Shown here: one piece after another, positions 58,001 to 64,000 of the stretch
Numbering within the stretch: the stretch's first letter is position 1
Layout of the letters: each line of letters starts with the position of its first letter
Origin: Aricia agestis
Lineage: Eukaryota > Arthropoda > Insecta > Lepidoptera > Lycaenidae
Length of the DNA stretch: 64,000 nucleotides
Direction of reading: 5' to 3'
Assembly (NCBI RefSeq): GCF_905147365.1
Contig: NC_056406.1
Coordinates: 2,182,501 to 2,246,500 of the forward strand
The notes under the pieces: model-generated
Databases searched by the model: none
Told to the model about the DNA's origin: nothing
The model's input: only the letters and a program-made list of their open reading frames with translations
Made by a program: the position numbers and the translations under genes

Positions 58001-58874
58001 TAAGTTATCGAATGGTATACAAATATTAAAAAATTTAATTGAAAAAAAAATCGACTTGAATATCCAACTTTGAAGGCGCAGAGCAAAAAAATTACAAATG
58101 CTATCAAGCTGAAATTTTGGGAACACTTATTTTTTACCGTGATTTCTTTATTTTAGTATCAAAATTTGCTAATCTTTGACCTTGTCATCATCCCTATTGC
58201 CGCCGAAAATCAATAAGTACTTACTTAATTAAACACGAATCACAGATGCTGTTCTGGAGGTACAAAGTTGTACAGAAAGTAAATAGACATAATATTTATA
58301 TTATTTACTATAGTAATCGATATGAATTAATAGAAAAACCGCTAAATACCACGATTTTTTTCCTTCTCTGCAGTATTTACTTCTCGTAAAATAAATGAAA
58401 TTATTAGCCGACAGGGCCTTTTATACTTAATATTCTTGTGGACAAAAATTCTAGGAAGGTCCAAAGTAATATTAAATTGAAAATAAGACACTCAGTTACC
58501 GTAGTTGCATCCAGAGTTCCAGACAGATACAGATTACTGTGCATTCCTACATAAATTGCACCCAGACGTATAGCACACCGGCCCCCATCAATACGAACAT
58601 AACCCCACCGACCAAACTTTCCGTCTGCTGCTTATTATTCCAAATTAACGCAAATAATTTCATTAATTTAAATAAATGAACCTAAAACGATAGTTAAATA
58701 AGATTTAATGTTAGCGTTGATCAATAGACATTATTAAAAAAATATTTACTTACTCGTAAAAATATAAAAAATAAATTCGAAACCATCGAAACATTTCAAA
58801 TTCAAAATTTAAAAACTTACTTTTTTCGGTCCGTTTTGGACGATGTTTTCATATTCTAATCCCTCCACGGACAT
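43044..58874 (-). CDS. Cotl1: Coactosin-like protein (ADF-H domain)
   Basis: Small F-actin-binding protein. Minus-strand coding exons in order: 58821-58874 (MSVEGLEYENIVQNGPKK), 47788-47870, 47293-47403, 45642-45771, 43044-43157, with stop at 43044-43046. All junctions are GT/AG and the frame is kept throughout (492 nt, 163 codons). The core from MTTGLDRDTVRAAYEDVR (third codon of exon 2) to GGANYGTGTRE is 143 aa, the usual coactosin length. Typical pieces are FVTWVGPNVSVINRAKM, STDKAIIKDIIS and the AGGANY end. The upstream exon would add 20 residues ahead of the canonical start. It may instead be one of several alternative first exons. The last intron hosts Orc5 on the other strand and the first intron is nearly 11 kb. 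Confidence 0.88.
43263..43625. repeat. Dispersed repeat, fuller copy
   Basis: Begins TAGGGTTCCGTACCCAAAGG, continues with CAGGCTGTATCTCAAAAACC and CTCCCATACAACCA, and ends GAATCCGACTCGCACTTGGC. Same family as 26646-27010. It sits in the coactosin last intron about 280 bp before the Orc5 start codon. Confidence 0.75.
43909..45300 (+). CDS. Orc5: Origin recognition complex subunit 5, single exon
   Basis: 463-aa AAA+ family subunit of the origin recognition complex, which marks replication origins in the nucleus and helps load MCM helicase. Walker A is FISGSMATGKS (residues about 34-44) and Walker B-like is PIVLVFDRAE. The C-terminal half has the ORC5 hallmark LPYYAKFLLVAAYLASYNPP, then KRLFMKNHGK, LDRLLAIFYAI and YKCIVGYDFISAVAQT, ending KYLYDFI. 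Length is close to the usual 435-460 aa. The ORF has no introns and lies wholly inside the last intron of coactosin, on the opposite strand. AATAAA at about 45490 is a likely poly(A) signal. Confidence 0.93.
   Translation: MDGILAKVPGRDSQINELIELLGEDDEPLPVSLFISGSMATGKSLCVTTVLQHLRLKFVVIDCIECYSPRIIFEAILTELDEDELLEVKCDSLSEFINVFKTLTSEKFQSKPIVLVFDRAERLRCMDSNIISTFLRLREFCTVNVCTIFISHLVYDNFYFKMGVREPIKIFFPNYNKEDLFKIVFLSHKVYLQHVLNIYQVDDDLVDVLSKPELFANFLNAFLSVFYRPCRDLIELRYMAKTNFIKYCEPIIKHEIKPTDLAKLWRHIAPILKSNLELLYLRINNTKSLTQSPGKENSDVECHSHNYEKTLKEELMSTKTFAQSFELPYYAKFLLVAAYLASYNPPKEDKRLFMKNHGKQRKRLQQTKAKAKINEKLNTQLGPKVFTLDRLLAIFYAILEERIGLTSNLLAQIATLVELKLIAGTKEVDLDSAKYKCIVGYDFISAVAQTIGFNVKKYLYDFI
45960..47292. 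other. Coactosin intron 47292-45772, upstream part
   Basis: Mostly AT-rich sequence without a gene. It includes the THAP-exon relic at 46432-46515 and nothing else I can support. Confidence 0.45.
46324..46515 (+). pseudogene. THAP-exon relic, copy 3
   Basis: From the ATG at 46432 the frame reads MTSFVFRKCTNYDSKVNKT then HGISYHMS and stops. The pattern (start Met, x-C-x4-C position as FVFRKC, KCTNY, GISYH) matches the first half of THAP zinc fingers, with the first Cys changed to Phe. The upstream TTTAGTCTGC word is shared with the THAP leaders at 17.3 and 38.1 kb. No TIRs found, so it is probably an old fragment. Confidence 0.5.
48435..48689 (-). CDS. Candidate alternative first exon (85 codons, coiled coil) in coactosin intron 1
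   Basis: Minus-strand ORF beginning MDDYLMQRIETITTNQNNMI, with heptad-like Leu/Ile/Met spacing over about 50 residues, then an acidic segment (DREDPDDFSEI). At SRLSISSK it meets a donor-like GTAAAT at phase 0, exactly the phase of coactosin exon 47788-47870. Splicing would make a coiled-coil-coactosin fusion. Without splicing the ORF ends at 48321 (122 aa). No homology recognised. Could also be an independent small gene or chance. Confidence 0.4.
48870..49035. mobile_element. Small hAT-like TIR element (166 bp)
   Basis: CAGTGACGGATTA at left, TAATCCGTCACT at right, with GGCAAAGC/TGCAAAGC flanks (7 of 8 bases match). The interior has AAGCAATTGCCTAGGGCATC and a G-rich stretch. Confidence 0.7.
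49283..49327. repeat. Hairpin of about 19 bp
   Basis: CCAGTAGCTGGCAAACGAGA and a one-mismatch complement flank a very short loop. Confidence 0.85.
49499..50658. mobile_element. Foldback element, 1160 bp, arms of about 162 bp
   Basis: Left arm 49499-49660 starts AGTCTAAGCGATAAGTTGAG and includes ATTCGGGAAGACGTCTAGAA. Right arm 50496-50658 is its complement with few changes. The roughly 830-bp centre is extremely AT-rich, with homopolymer A and T runs and no ORF. Flanking sequence outside the arms is GC-rich on both sides. No clear target duplication. Confidence 0.85.
50701..51012. mobile_element. TIR element with 8-bp target duplication and triple internal repeat (312 bp)
   Basis: Starts CATGGGCGTACC and ends GGTACGCCCATG. 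GATACGAC flanks both ends (50693-50700, 51013-51020). Near the right end a unit of about 30 bp (TTTGCCCCCCCCTGG... AGAACCTGGGT) is repeated three times in tandem (about 50913-51004). Confidence 0.9.
51021..52049. other. Coactosin intron 1, no feature seen
   Basis: AT-rich intronic sequence without supported ORF, repeat end or RNA gene. Confidence 0.45.
52050..52273. mobile_element. Palindromic MITE, uninterrupted but right-truncated copy
   Basis: Starts CAGGGTGTAACAAAAATAAG as at 9223. Arms pair over about 80 bp (TTTAGGGTGTGTACGTGTTC on the left, its complement near 52250). The expected right terminus is missing after CACACCCTAAAGTA. Confidence 0.85.
52274..53195. other. Coactosin intron 1, no feature seen
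   Basis: AT-rich, no supported feature. Confidence 0.4.
53196..53610 (-). pseudogene. 3' end of a non-LTR retrotransposon
   Basis: Minus-strand ORF 53598-53245 encodes the carboxy-terminus of a LINE ORF2 protein (LDPLELRRDVAS-like start MDPLELRRDVASHCILYRLY, FSRNFLPRTVKLWNELSP, FKKRAYSLLKGRQRTCSSS, VASVHGRR). A short 3' UTR with TTTGCTCGTTTGCCCCCTTA and an oligo(A) tail follows. The last 110 bp match the tails of the SINE copies at 24.4, 26.3 and 33.3 kb. Strongly 5'-truncated copy. Confidence 0.85.
54235..54480 (+). pseudogene. Heavily decayed reverse-transcriptase fragment
   Basis: Plus strand, two frames: LVFIDLKKAFDHT at about 54239-54277 (RT motif with catalytic Asp) and KVRSGVLQGVVFGPFF at about 54405-54455 (the GVPQGSVLGP-type motif). 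Spacing is shortened and frames are broken. Confidence 0.55.
54481..58820. other. Coactosin intron 1, remaining part
   Basis: AT-rich. Contains a perfect hairpin at 56479-56511 (TAACATCATTCACTA) and fragments of a dispersed repeat carrying CAGATGGCGGACCTACGTAA (57375-57500) that recurs inverted near 54785-54830 and as a partial copy near 29410. The ORF 57712-58107 (minus) shows no family features. Confidence 0.45.
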
Positions 58875-59990
58875 TTTGCCACAGCACTAAACACAAATTA
58901 TTAACTACAATAAAAGCGTTCAGTAACGTCTAAATCGATATCACAAATGACGAATCACTGTATAAATAACATTTATTAGGATAAATGGTTTTAGAACGCG
59001 CGGGTGCATCAACCGCACACGCCTACTCAGCCTCCCGAGCTACAGCGAATGAGAACCACGTCCACGCGATCGTCATACACGTATAGAAACTAGAAAGTAA
59101 AATATAATATACTATCAGTGTATCAGTACGGCTACCACGCCCGCAGAAATGTCTGGGACAGAATTCAATGAAATTTGTTGCTTTATAGATGCGAAAATGT
59201 GTACCGAATACCTATGTTTGTCTGTGTATCTGTCTGCAGTCTGTAGATGATAAATGATAACTATAGGTAATTTTGTGCTGTCTGCTGAACGGATGGGTAT
59301 GGAGAAACTTGAGTTCCGGGAAAAGCCAAAATATTTGCGATAAAGGAATTGCGGGCAATAAAGTGGAGTCAAAAAGTGCCGAACTAGAAAAGCAATTTTC
59401 CGAGTTCCGACAAAAAAATATCTCTAGTAGCAAAACCGTTGGCCGTTAAAGTACTGTTACTATTTTAACCTATTGTTAAAAACATAAACTCATAAAGTCA
59501 TAAGAGGCCATAAGCAATTTAGTCTTTCCTGCTGCCTGCGCCAATCAAGCCAATGTTGTCACTGTACATGGGTGCTCGATTCTTCTTGCACTTTGTCACT
59601 GAAAGTTCTCGTGAGTATGTAAAAGTGGAAGGTGGCTGTCTCGAGCAATGCAAACCACTTATAACACGTTCCATGATAAGCCAAATAACATACTATACAT
59701 ACTATTGAATGTTATATTTTTGCTTTAAATTATTAATTATTATATTTGACGACTTCAATGGGTTAGTAGTTAGAGTGGTTCAACTTCTAACCCATTGAAC
59801 GTGTACATCCGCAAGTCGTGGTCGTAGAATAAAATAGAAAATCATAACTTTTCCTATCCCGCTGAAGTAACAAGTCTCCTGTGTTCCTGAATCCTGGGGC
59901 ATGGATGTATAACTAGCCGAGCTTTGTGAGGGCTCGCCTCGTCACACCTTGACTGACTGACGATAACACAGCTACATAATATCTATACTT
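58875..59990. other. Upstream region of coactosin
   Basis: Contains the presumed coactosin promoter on the minus strand. A locally GC-richer patch lies at 58995-59070. A hairpin at 59754-59797 (TCAATGGGTTAG and complement) is present. No core promoter motif can be placed with confidence. Confidence 0.4.
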
Positions 59991-60632
59991 AATATTATAA
60001 TTGCGAAAGTATCTCTGTCTGACTGTCTGTCTCGCTTTCACACTAAAACTACTGAACCGATTGTAATGAATTTTGTACACAGATAGTCTAAAGCCTGAAA
60101 AAGGACATAGGCTACTTTTTGACTGGAAAAGGAGTTGTAAGGGGGTGTTTACTGTTTATGCGTAAAGTTCAATTTAAGTTAGTTCCAAAAATTAATAACA
60201 GATGGCGCTAAGAGTCGCCTACATCGCGCTAACGCTTACTCAAACGTTTTTCTATAAGAGGTGGTACCATATTGAGTTAAGTTTTCCGATTCTTTCAATT
60301 GATATACACGTTTTTAAATAACTCACTAATCAGTACTTCGTCTATGCAGTGATGTAACCTTAAAACCTAGATATCAATGATAAATAGGTAGTTTATGGGC
60401 AATGCTAAAGTTGTGAAATGGAGGGCTAAATAAGCCTTAAAATTTGGCATATAAATAAAGTTTAATTTTAAAAAATTAAATGCAGTAGATGTTTTTGGGT
60501 ATTTTGATTTAACCGCACCTTTGCGGTACCAGGGTTTTAAAAAGCTTTTACATTTGACACCAATTTTGTTGACACCGCGCGCTATAAACTGAAGTCCACG
60601 CGGACGAAGTCGCAGGCAACAGCTAGTTGTAA
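59990..60632. mobile_element. Helitron-like or other abundant lepidopteran repeat
   Basis: Left part contains GCGAAAGTATCTCTGTCTGA, CTACTGAACCGATTGTAATG and AAAGGACATAGGCTACTTTT. The right end contains CGCGGACGAAGTCGCAGGCA and finishes ACAGCTAGT. A CTAGT end preceded by a short GC hairpin, without TIRs, is compatible with a Helitron. The assignment rests on my memory of such repeats. Confidence 0.45.
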
Positions 60633-60829
60633 ATAAAAATACTATGATAAAGCACAAATCAATAGGCGTGATAACTGACAGGTTTTTTCGTAAAGTGTAC
60701 CACAAAATGTTACTAAGGTTGTGGGATATACTAGGGCTCGCTTCGCTCGCCCTAATAATATTATTATGGCGTAATAAACCATAATAGTCAGGGAGTCAGG
60801 TAGAACAATTTTTTTATTACTATCAAGCT

Positions 60830-61262
60830 CCGAAACTAGACGCGCCCACCTGTCTGGGTGCATACAGGAGACGTGCCCGGCCCAGCTCCACTTAAGGCTA
60901 GCTGCCTTTCTGCATACGTCAACGAGCTTCGTTTGGGAAACGCAGGGTGGTATTCCGGACGCGGTCAATCCTTTTTATACCTAAAATGCTGCGTTCCATT
61001 ATAGCTCGTTGGCAAACTCCGAGTCGGGACTTCTGTGAAGCTGTCAAAGACCAGGACTGGGCACCGTAGGTCAGAATAGGAAAGATACACATGTTCACGA
61101 CTGTTCGGCGTAACAGAGGCCGACCCAAGAAAAGGTGGCGCGACAAATCGACGAAACGCATCTAGCGTTTGATAAAGAGTGGCCAACAACATCACAGGAT
61201 CGTGATCTTTTGAAAGAGAGAGGGGAGGCCTTTTCCCAGCAGTGGGACACTGTAGGCTGATA
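60830..61262. pseudogene. RTE-type LINE 3' region, rearranged with an inverted junction
   Basis: On the minus strand, 61112-60830 encodes VVNMCIFPILTYGAQSWSLT, KSRLGVCQRAIMERSILGI and, in another frame, WSWAGHVSCMHPDRWARLVS, the C-terminal RTE pattern. On the plus strand, 61113-61262 encodes what should follow it: RPKKRWRDKSTKR and RGEAFSQQWDTVG plus stop, then (AAT)n. The two parts meet head to head near 61112, so the end of the element has been inverted. Confidence 0.75.
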
Positions 61263-61327
61263 ATAATAATAATAATAACTATCAAGCTAATTTTTGTGAG
61301 TAGCTTCATTTTGATAAGACAAACAAC

Positions 61328-61386
61328 ATTTTTATTTGCGAAAAATCTTGAAAGTGGTAAGTTCAAGATTTTTCGCAGATAAAAAT
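61328..61386. repeat. Hairpin of about 25 bp
   Basis: ATTTTTATTTGCGAAAAATC and a near-exact complement flank TTGAAAGTGGTAAGTTCAA. Confidence 0.85.
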
Positions 61387-61414
61387 AGTTGTTATATTGA
61401 CAGTAATAAATATT

Positions 61415-61600
61415 GACAGTTCTCCTTTACCAGCAGGGCTCCCGTCAATGTCACCGACGTTTAATAAAGCCTTGTCGAACTTGTAACGCTGCCATCATAC
61501 AAAAACGTCATTTTTGACAGTTCTCCTTTACCAGCAGCGCTCCCGCCCACGTTCATATAAAGCCTTGTCGCACTTTAAGGCGCCAACCATGCGCCAACCC
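61415..61600 (+). promoter_or_regulatory. Tandem 5' UTR monomers of the jockey-like LINE
   Basis: GACAGTTCTCCTTTACCAGC starts at 61415 and again at 61516. Both units continue with GCTCCCG and, later, TAAAGCCTTGTCG. The period is about 101 bp and the second unit is shorter. Tandem 5' units are known to act as internal promoters in some LINEs. Activity here is inferred. Confidence 0.6.
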
Positions 61601-61895
61601 ACCGCGACCATATTATGTTCCTCTTTGGTCGTATTTTTGTTTTTGTTTTGGCACATGCGATTAAAATTGTCAGAATCCAATAGGGACCGTGCAGAAACTA
61701 TAGAGGGCGGTGTTGGAAAAGCGCGGGAACTCGCAAAGGGCGGACGCGGTATTTTTTCGGAAAATTTTAAAATTATTTTTATATCTATAATTAGTTAATT
61801 AAATAGTGTAGTTTTAGTTTTAATTTTCTTAGTTTTTGTATATATTAATTTTATTTGGTAAGTTTTTATTTATATATTTAGTTCATAAGAATATT

Positions 61896-63425
61896 ATGGA
61901 GGAGCCCGACCCGGGGGGACCTGGTCCCCCCGTTGGTCATTATGTTACGATATCGAACGATTCGAGCATGGACACCGACACCTCATGCTCTGTTAATACC
62001 AGAAAACGTCCAGCGATTCCTAGGAAGCGTTGCAAAAAGTGCCAGAAAAAAATAAAAAAAGACCCGAAAAAGGCCAAGCCTGATATCAATTGCATGTGTC
62101 TTAGCGATACCGAAAACCACAATATTCCTAAACAAGACATTATCCTTGAAACTCAACCAAATGTGAATACAACTCAAAAATCCCAGGGCTTAGATTCACG
62201 GGTCGGTAGGATGCTGTATAAAGATACAGACTCCTCTCCGTATATTGTCCATATACAAAAGGTACCAAAGTCACCTAATGAAAACATAAACTTTCACCCT
62301 ATAGTGTTTGGCCATTACTTGAAAACAAATAACATTAAAAATATTGTAGATGGTAGTATTAAGAAAATAGCCAGAAACCGATTATCTGTAGCCTTTTCTT
62401 CATATAGTGAAGCCAATAGTTTTATAAGTAACCCTCAATTCAATTCAGAACAATTTAAATCTTTTATTCCATCATTTCAGGTTAGTAGGATAGGATTAGT
62501 TAGAGGCATACCTGCTGATTGGTCCGATGATGATGTTATAAATAATATTACTTTACCAATTGGATGTGGTGAAATACTAAAAATTAGGAGGTTAAAGAAA
62601 AAAACAATAGTGAATGGAACCGCTCAATTTATTAACACCGAATCTGTGGTAATAACATTTGACGGACAGACGCTACCAAAGAGAGTCTTCATGTGCTATA
62701 ATGCACTTCCTGTAGACTTATATATATTCCCTACAATACAGTGCTTCAATTGCTGTAGATACAGACATGTGAAAAACTAATGTCGGTCAACACCTAGATG
62801 CTTTAGGTGTGGTCAAGGGCATGCTGGTTATAGTTGCTCAGTTGAAGAGGAGTCTATTTACTGTTGTATTTGCCACGGTTCGCACATTGCAACTGATAAA
62901 AAATGCCCAGAATTCCAACGCCAAAAATCAATTAAGGAGTCAATGGCTCACAATTGTCTATCCTACTCAGAAGCTTCTAAGTTACATCCTCCCATTTCAA
63001 AATTATATTCTGACGTGTTAATATCATCTACTTCTTCATCATCATCACCTGTAAATACACAAAAATCATTTTTCAACAACAATAATAATAAACAGAATTT
63101 GAATTTAATACAACGGTCATATAAAAAAACTGTTTTCAAACAACCAAAATTGCCACAGAAACAACAAAATGGGTATGACAGACAAACACATAATAGCTTA
63201 ATAAAAGATTATAATCCTCCATTAGGAGATAATGGATCTGCATATCCAGCTCCCGGTATTAACATGGATTCGATACAAGAAACAATTTTAGCATTAAACA
63301 AACTGATTACATCATTATCATCTTTATCACCGTCCAACGCTGCCATATTCACCACTGAATCACAAATTAATACCACTTCCAACAATGGACAACGTAGTCC
63401 AGTGGAATTGCCGCAGTGTGGTTAG
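61896..63425 (+). pseudogene. Jockey-clade LINE ORF1 (gag-like), one internal stop
   Basis: ORF1 protein with three Cys/His knuckles. The likely start is Met at 61896 (MEEPDPGGPGPPVGHYV). An earlier in-frame ATG at 61836 adds 20 hydrophobic residues. The frame stops at 62778-62780 but continues in the same frame to 63425, so one TAA is the only defect. The knuckles are CFNCCRYRHVKN-stop-C (C-x2-C-x4-H-x4-C with the stop inside), CFRCGQGHAGYSC and CCICHGSHIATDKKC. The N-terminal part has a basic stretch (RKRCKKCQKKIKKDPKKAK). The C-terminal part is Ser/Asn/Gln-rich. Confidence 0.85.
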
Positions 63426-64000
63426 TAAAAAACACGAAATTATTTTTTTAATTAATAAATACAAACCTATTGTTCTTTCCTTACAAGAGACATGGCTCAA
63501 GCCGGAATCACTTTTCAGGATTTCTGGCTACACTTGTCTCAGGGAAGACAGATCAGATGGGTATGGTGGTACAGCCATGCTCATCAAACACCATCAATCA
63601 TTTCATCACATTCCTCTTCCATCACATCACTCTGATTTTTCAATCATTGCTGCATCTGTAAATAACATATGTTTTGTTTCACTGTATATACCTCATCCTT
63701 CATATTGCATCTTCTCTGAAATAAAAAGTATTATTAGCCAATTACCACAACCAGTAGTAATTCTAGGAGACTTCAATGCACAGCATCAGTCATGGGGGAG
63801 TCACAAAGACAATCAATGGGGTTACGAAGTTTTAGATTTAATAGATTATAATAAACTGTGTATTCTCAATTCCGGCCAACCTACTCGGCGCACTGCTCCT
63901 CATGAAGGTTGTAGTGCACCAGATTTGTCAATATGTTCACCAAATCTATCATCTGTTTTTCATTGGAATGTGTTACAGTCAAGTCATGGAAGTGATCACT
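63385..64000 (+). CDS. Jockey-clade LINE ORF2, endonuclease part (runs off window)
   Basis: From the ATG at 63385 the frame is open for 205 codons to the window edge, overlapping the end of ORF1 by 41 nt in another frame. It encodes an APE-type endonuclease: MDNVVQWNCRSVVSKKHEI, VLSLQETWLKPESLFRISGY (catalytic Glu), DGYGGTAMLIK, VILGDFNAQHQSWGS (Asp/Asn pair), APDLSICSPNLSS and the terminal SSHGSDH (catalytic Asp-His). All EN catalytic positions are present. The reverse transcriptase would follow beyond the window. With only one stop in ORF1 this is a young copy. Confidence 0.85.
   Translation, partial: MDNVVQWNCRSVVSKKHEIIFLINKYKPIVLSLQETWLKPESLFRISGYTCLREDRSDGYGGTAMLIKHHQSFHHIPLPSHHSDFSIIAASVNNICFVSLYIPHPSYCIFSEIKSIISQLPQPVVILGDFNAQHQSWGSHKDNQWGYEVLDLIDYNKLCILNSGQPTRRTAPHEGCSAPDLSICSPNLSSVFHWNVLQSSHGSDH

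Noticed and set aside
57712..58107. 131-codon minus-strand ORF
   Set aside because: AT-rich intron, no conserved motif; the inner part looks like a dispersed repeat.
61514..61798. 94-codon ORF upstream of LINE ORF1
   Set aside because: It lies in the tandem 5' leader of the LINE and shows no protein features beyond a chance hydrophobic stretch.

Overview
This window looks like insect nuclear DNA, most probably from a moth or butterfly (Lepidoptera). Exons are short and GC-rich. They sit in long AT-rich introns with standard GT/AG borders. The introns are full of dispersed repeats that, from general knowledge, I associate with lepidopteran genomes: a LINE/SINE tail ending in 'GTTTGCTCGTTTGCCCCCTT', an 'ACTCGCACTTGGCCG' repeat, and RTE-, R1- and jockey-type retrotransposons. 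There is no bacterial-style operon, CRISPR array or rRNA. The only tRNA-like sequence is the head of a SINE.

Layout. (1) 1-17999, plus strand: the last 20 exons of an oxysterol-binding-protein-related protein of the ORP3/6/7 type, reading in one frame to a stop. It has a PH domain (1302-2382), a perfect FFAT-like core EFFDAEE (10364-10480) and the lipid-transfer ORD domain (12482-17999). A separate 660-codon AT-rich ORF (2601-4583) lies inside one intron. (2) 18000-27900: intergenic DNA with hairpin transposons, including three in a row separated by single TTA triplets, a tRNA-derived SINE and two SINE copies whose tail comes from a LINE. (3) 27919-40679, plus strand: an 11-coding-exon M17 aminopeptidase (NPEPL1 type, about 532 aa) with all metal-binding and catalytic motifs. 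One intron holds a broken LINE with a large palindrome, next to an 892-bp P-like element with an 8-bp target duplication and a THAP-type first exon. (4) 43044-58874, minus strand: a coactosin (ADF-H actin-binding) gene. Its last intron contains an intronless Orc5 gene on the opposite strand (43909-45300). Its roughly 11-kb first intron is filled with mobile DNA and a possible alternative first exon. (5) 59-64 kb: an RTE relic with an inverted junction, then the 5' half of a jockey-type LINE running off the window end.

The four main genes do unrelated housekeeping work: sterol/phospholipid transfer at membrane contacts, peptide hydrolysis, actin regulation and DNA replication origin licensing. 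Nothing suggests a shared pathway. What stands out is the nesting of genes within introns, three separate THAP-exon relics, several families of TIR elements with clean target duplications, and a surprising number of isolated near-perfect hairpins. Exon borders were inferred by eye from splice signals and reading-frame continuity. No transcript data or database search was available.
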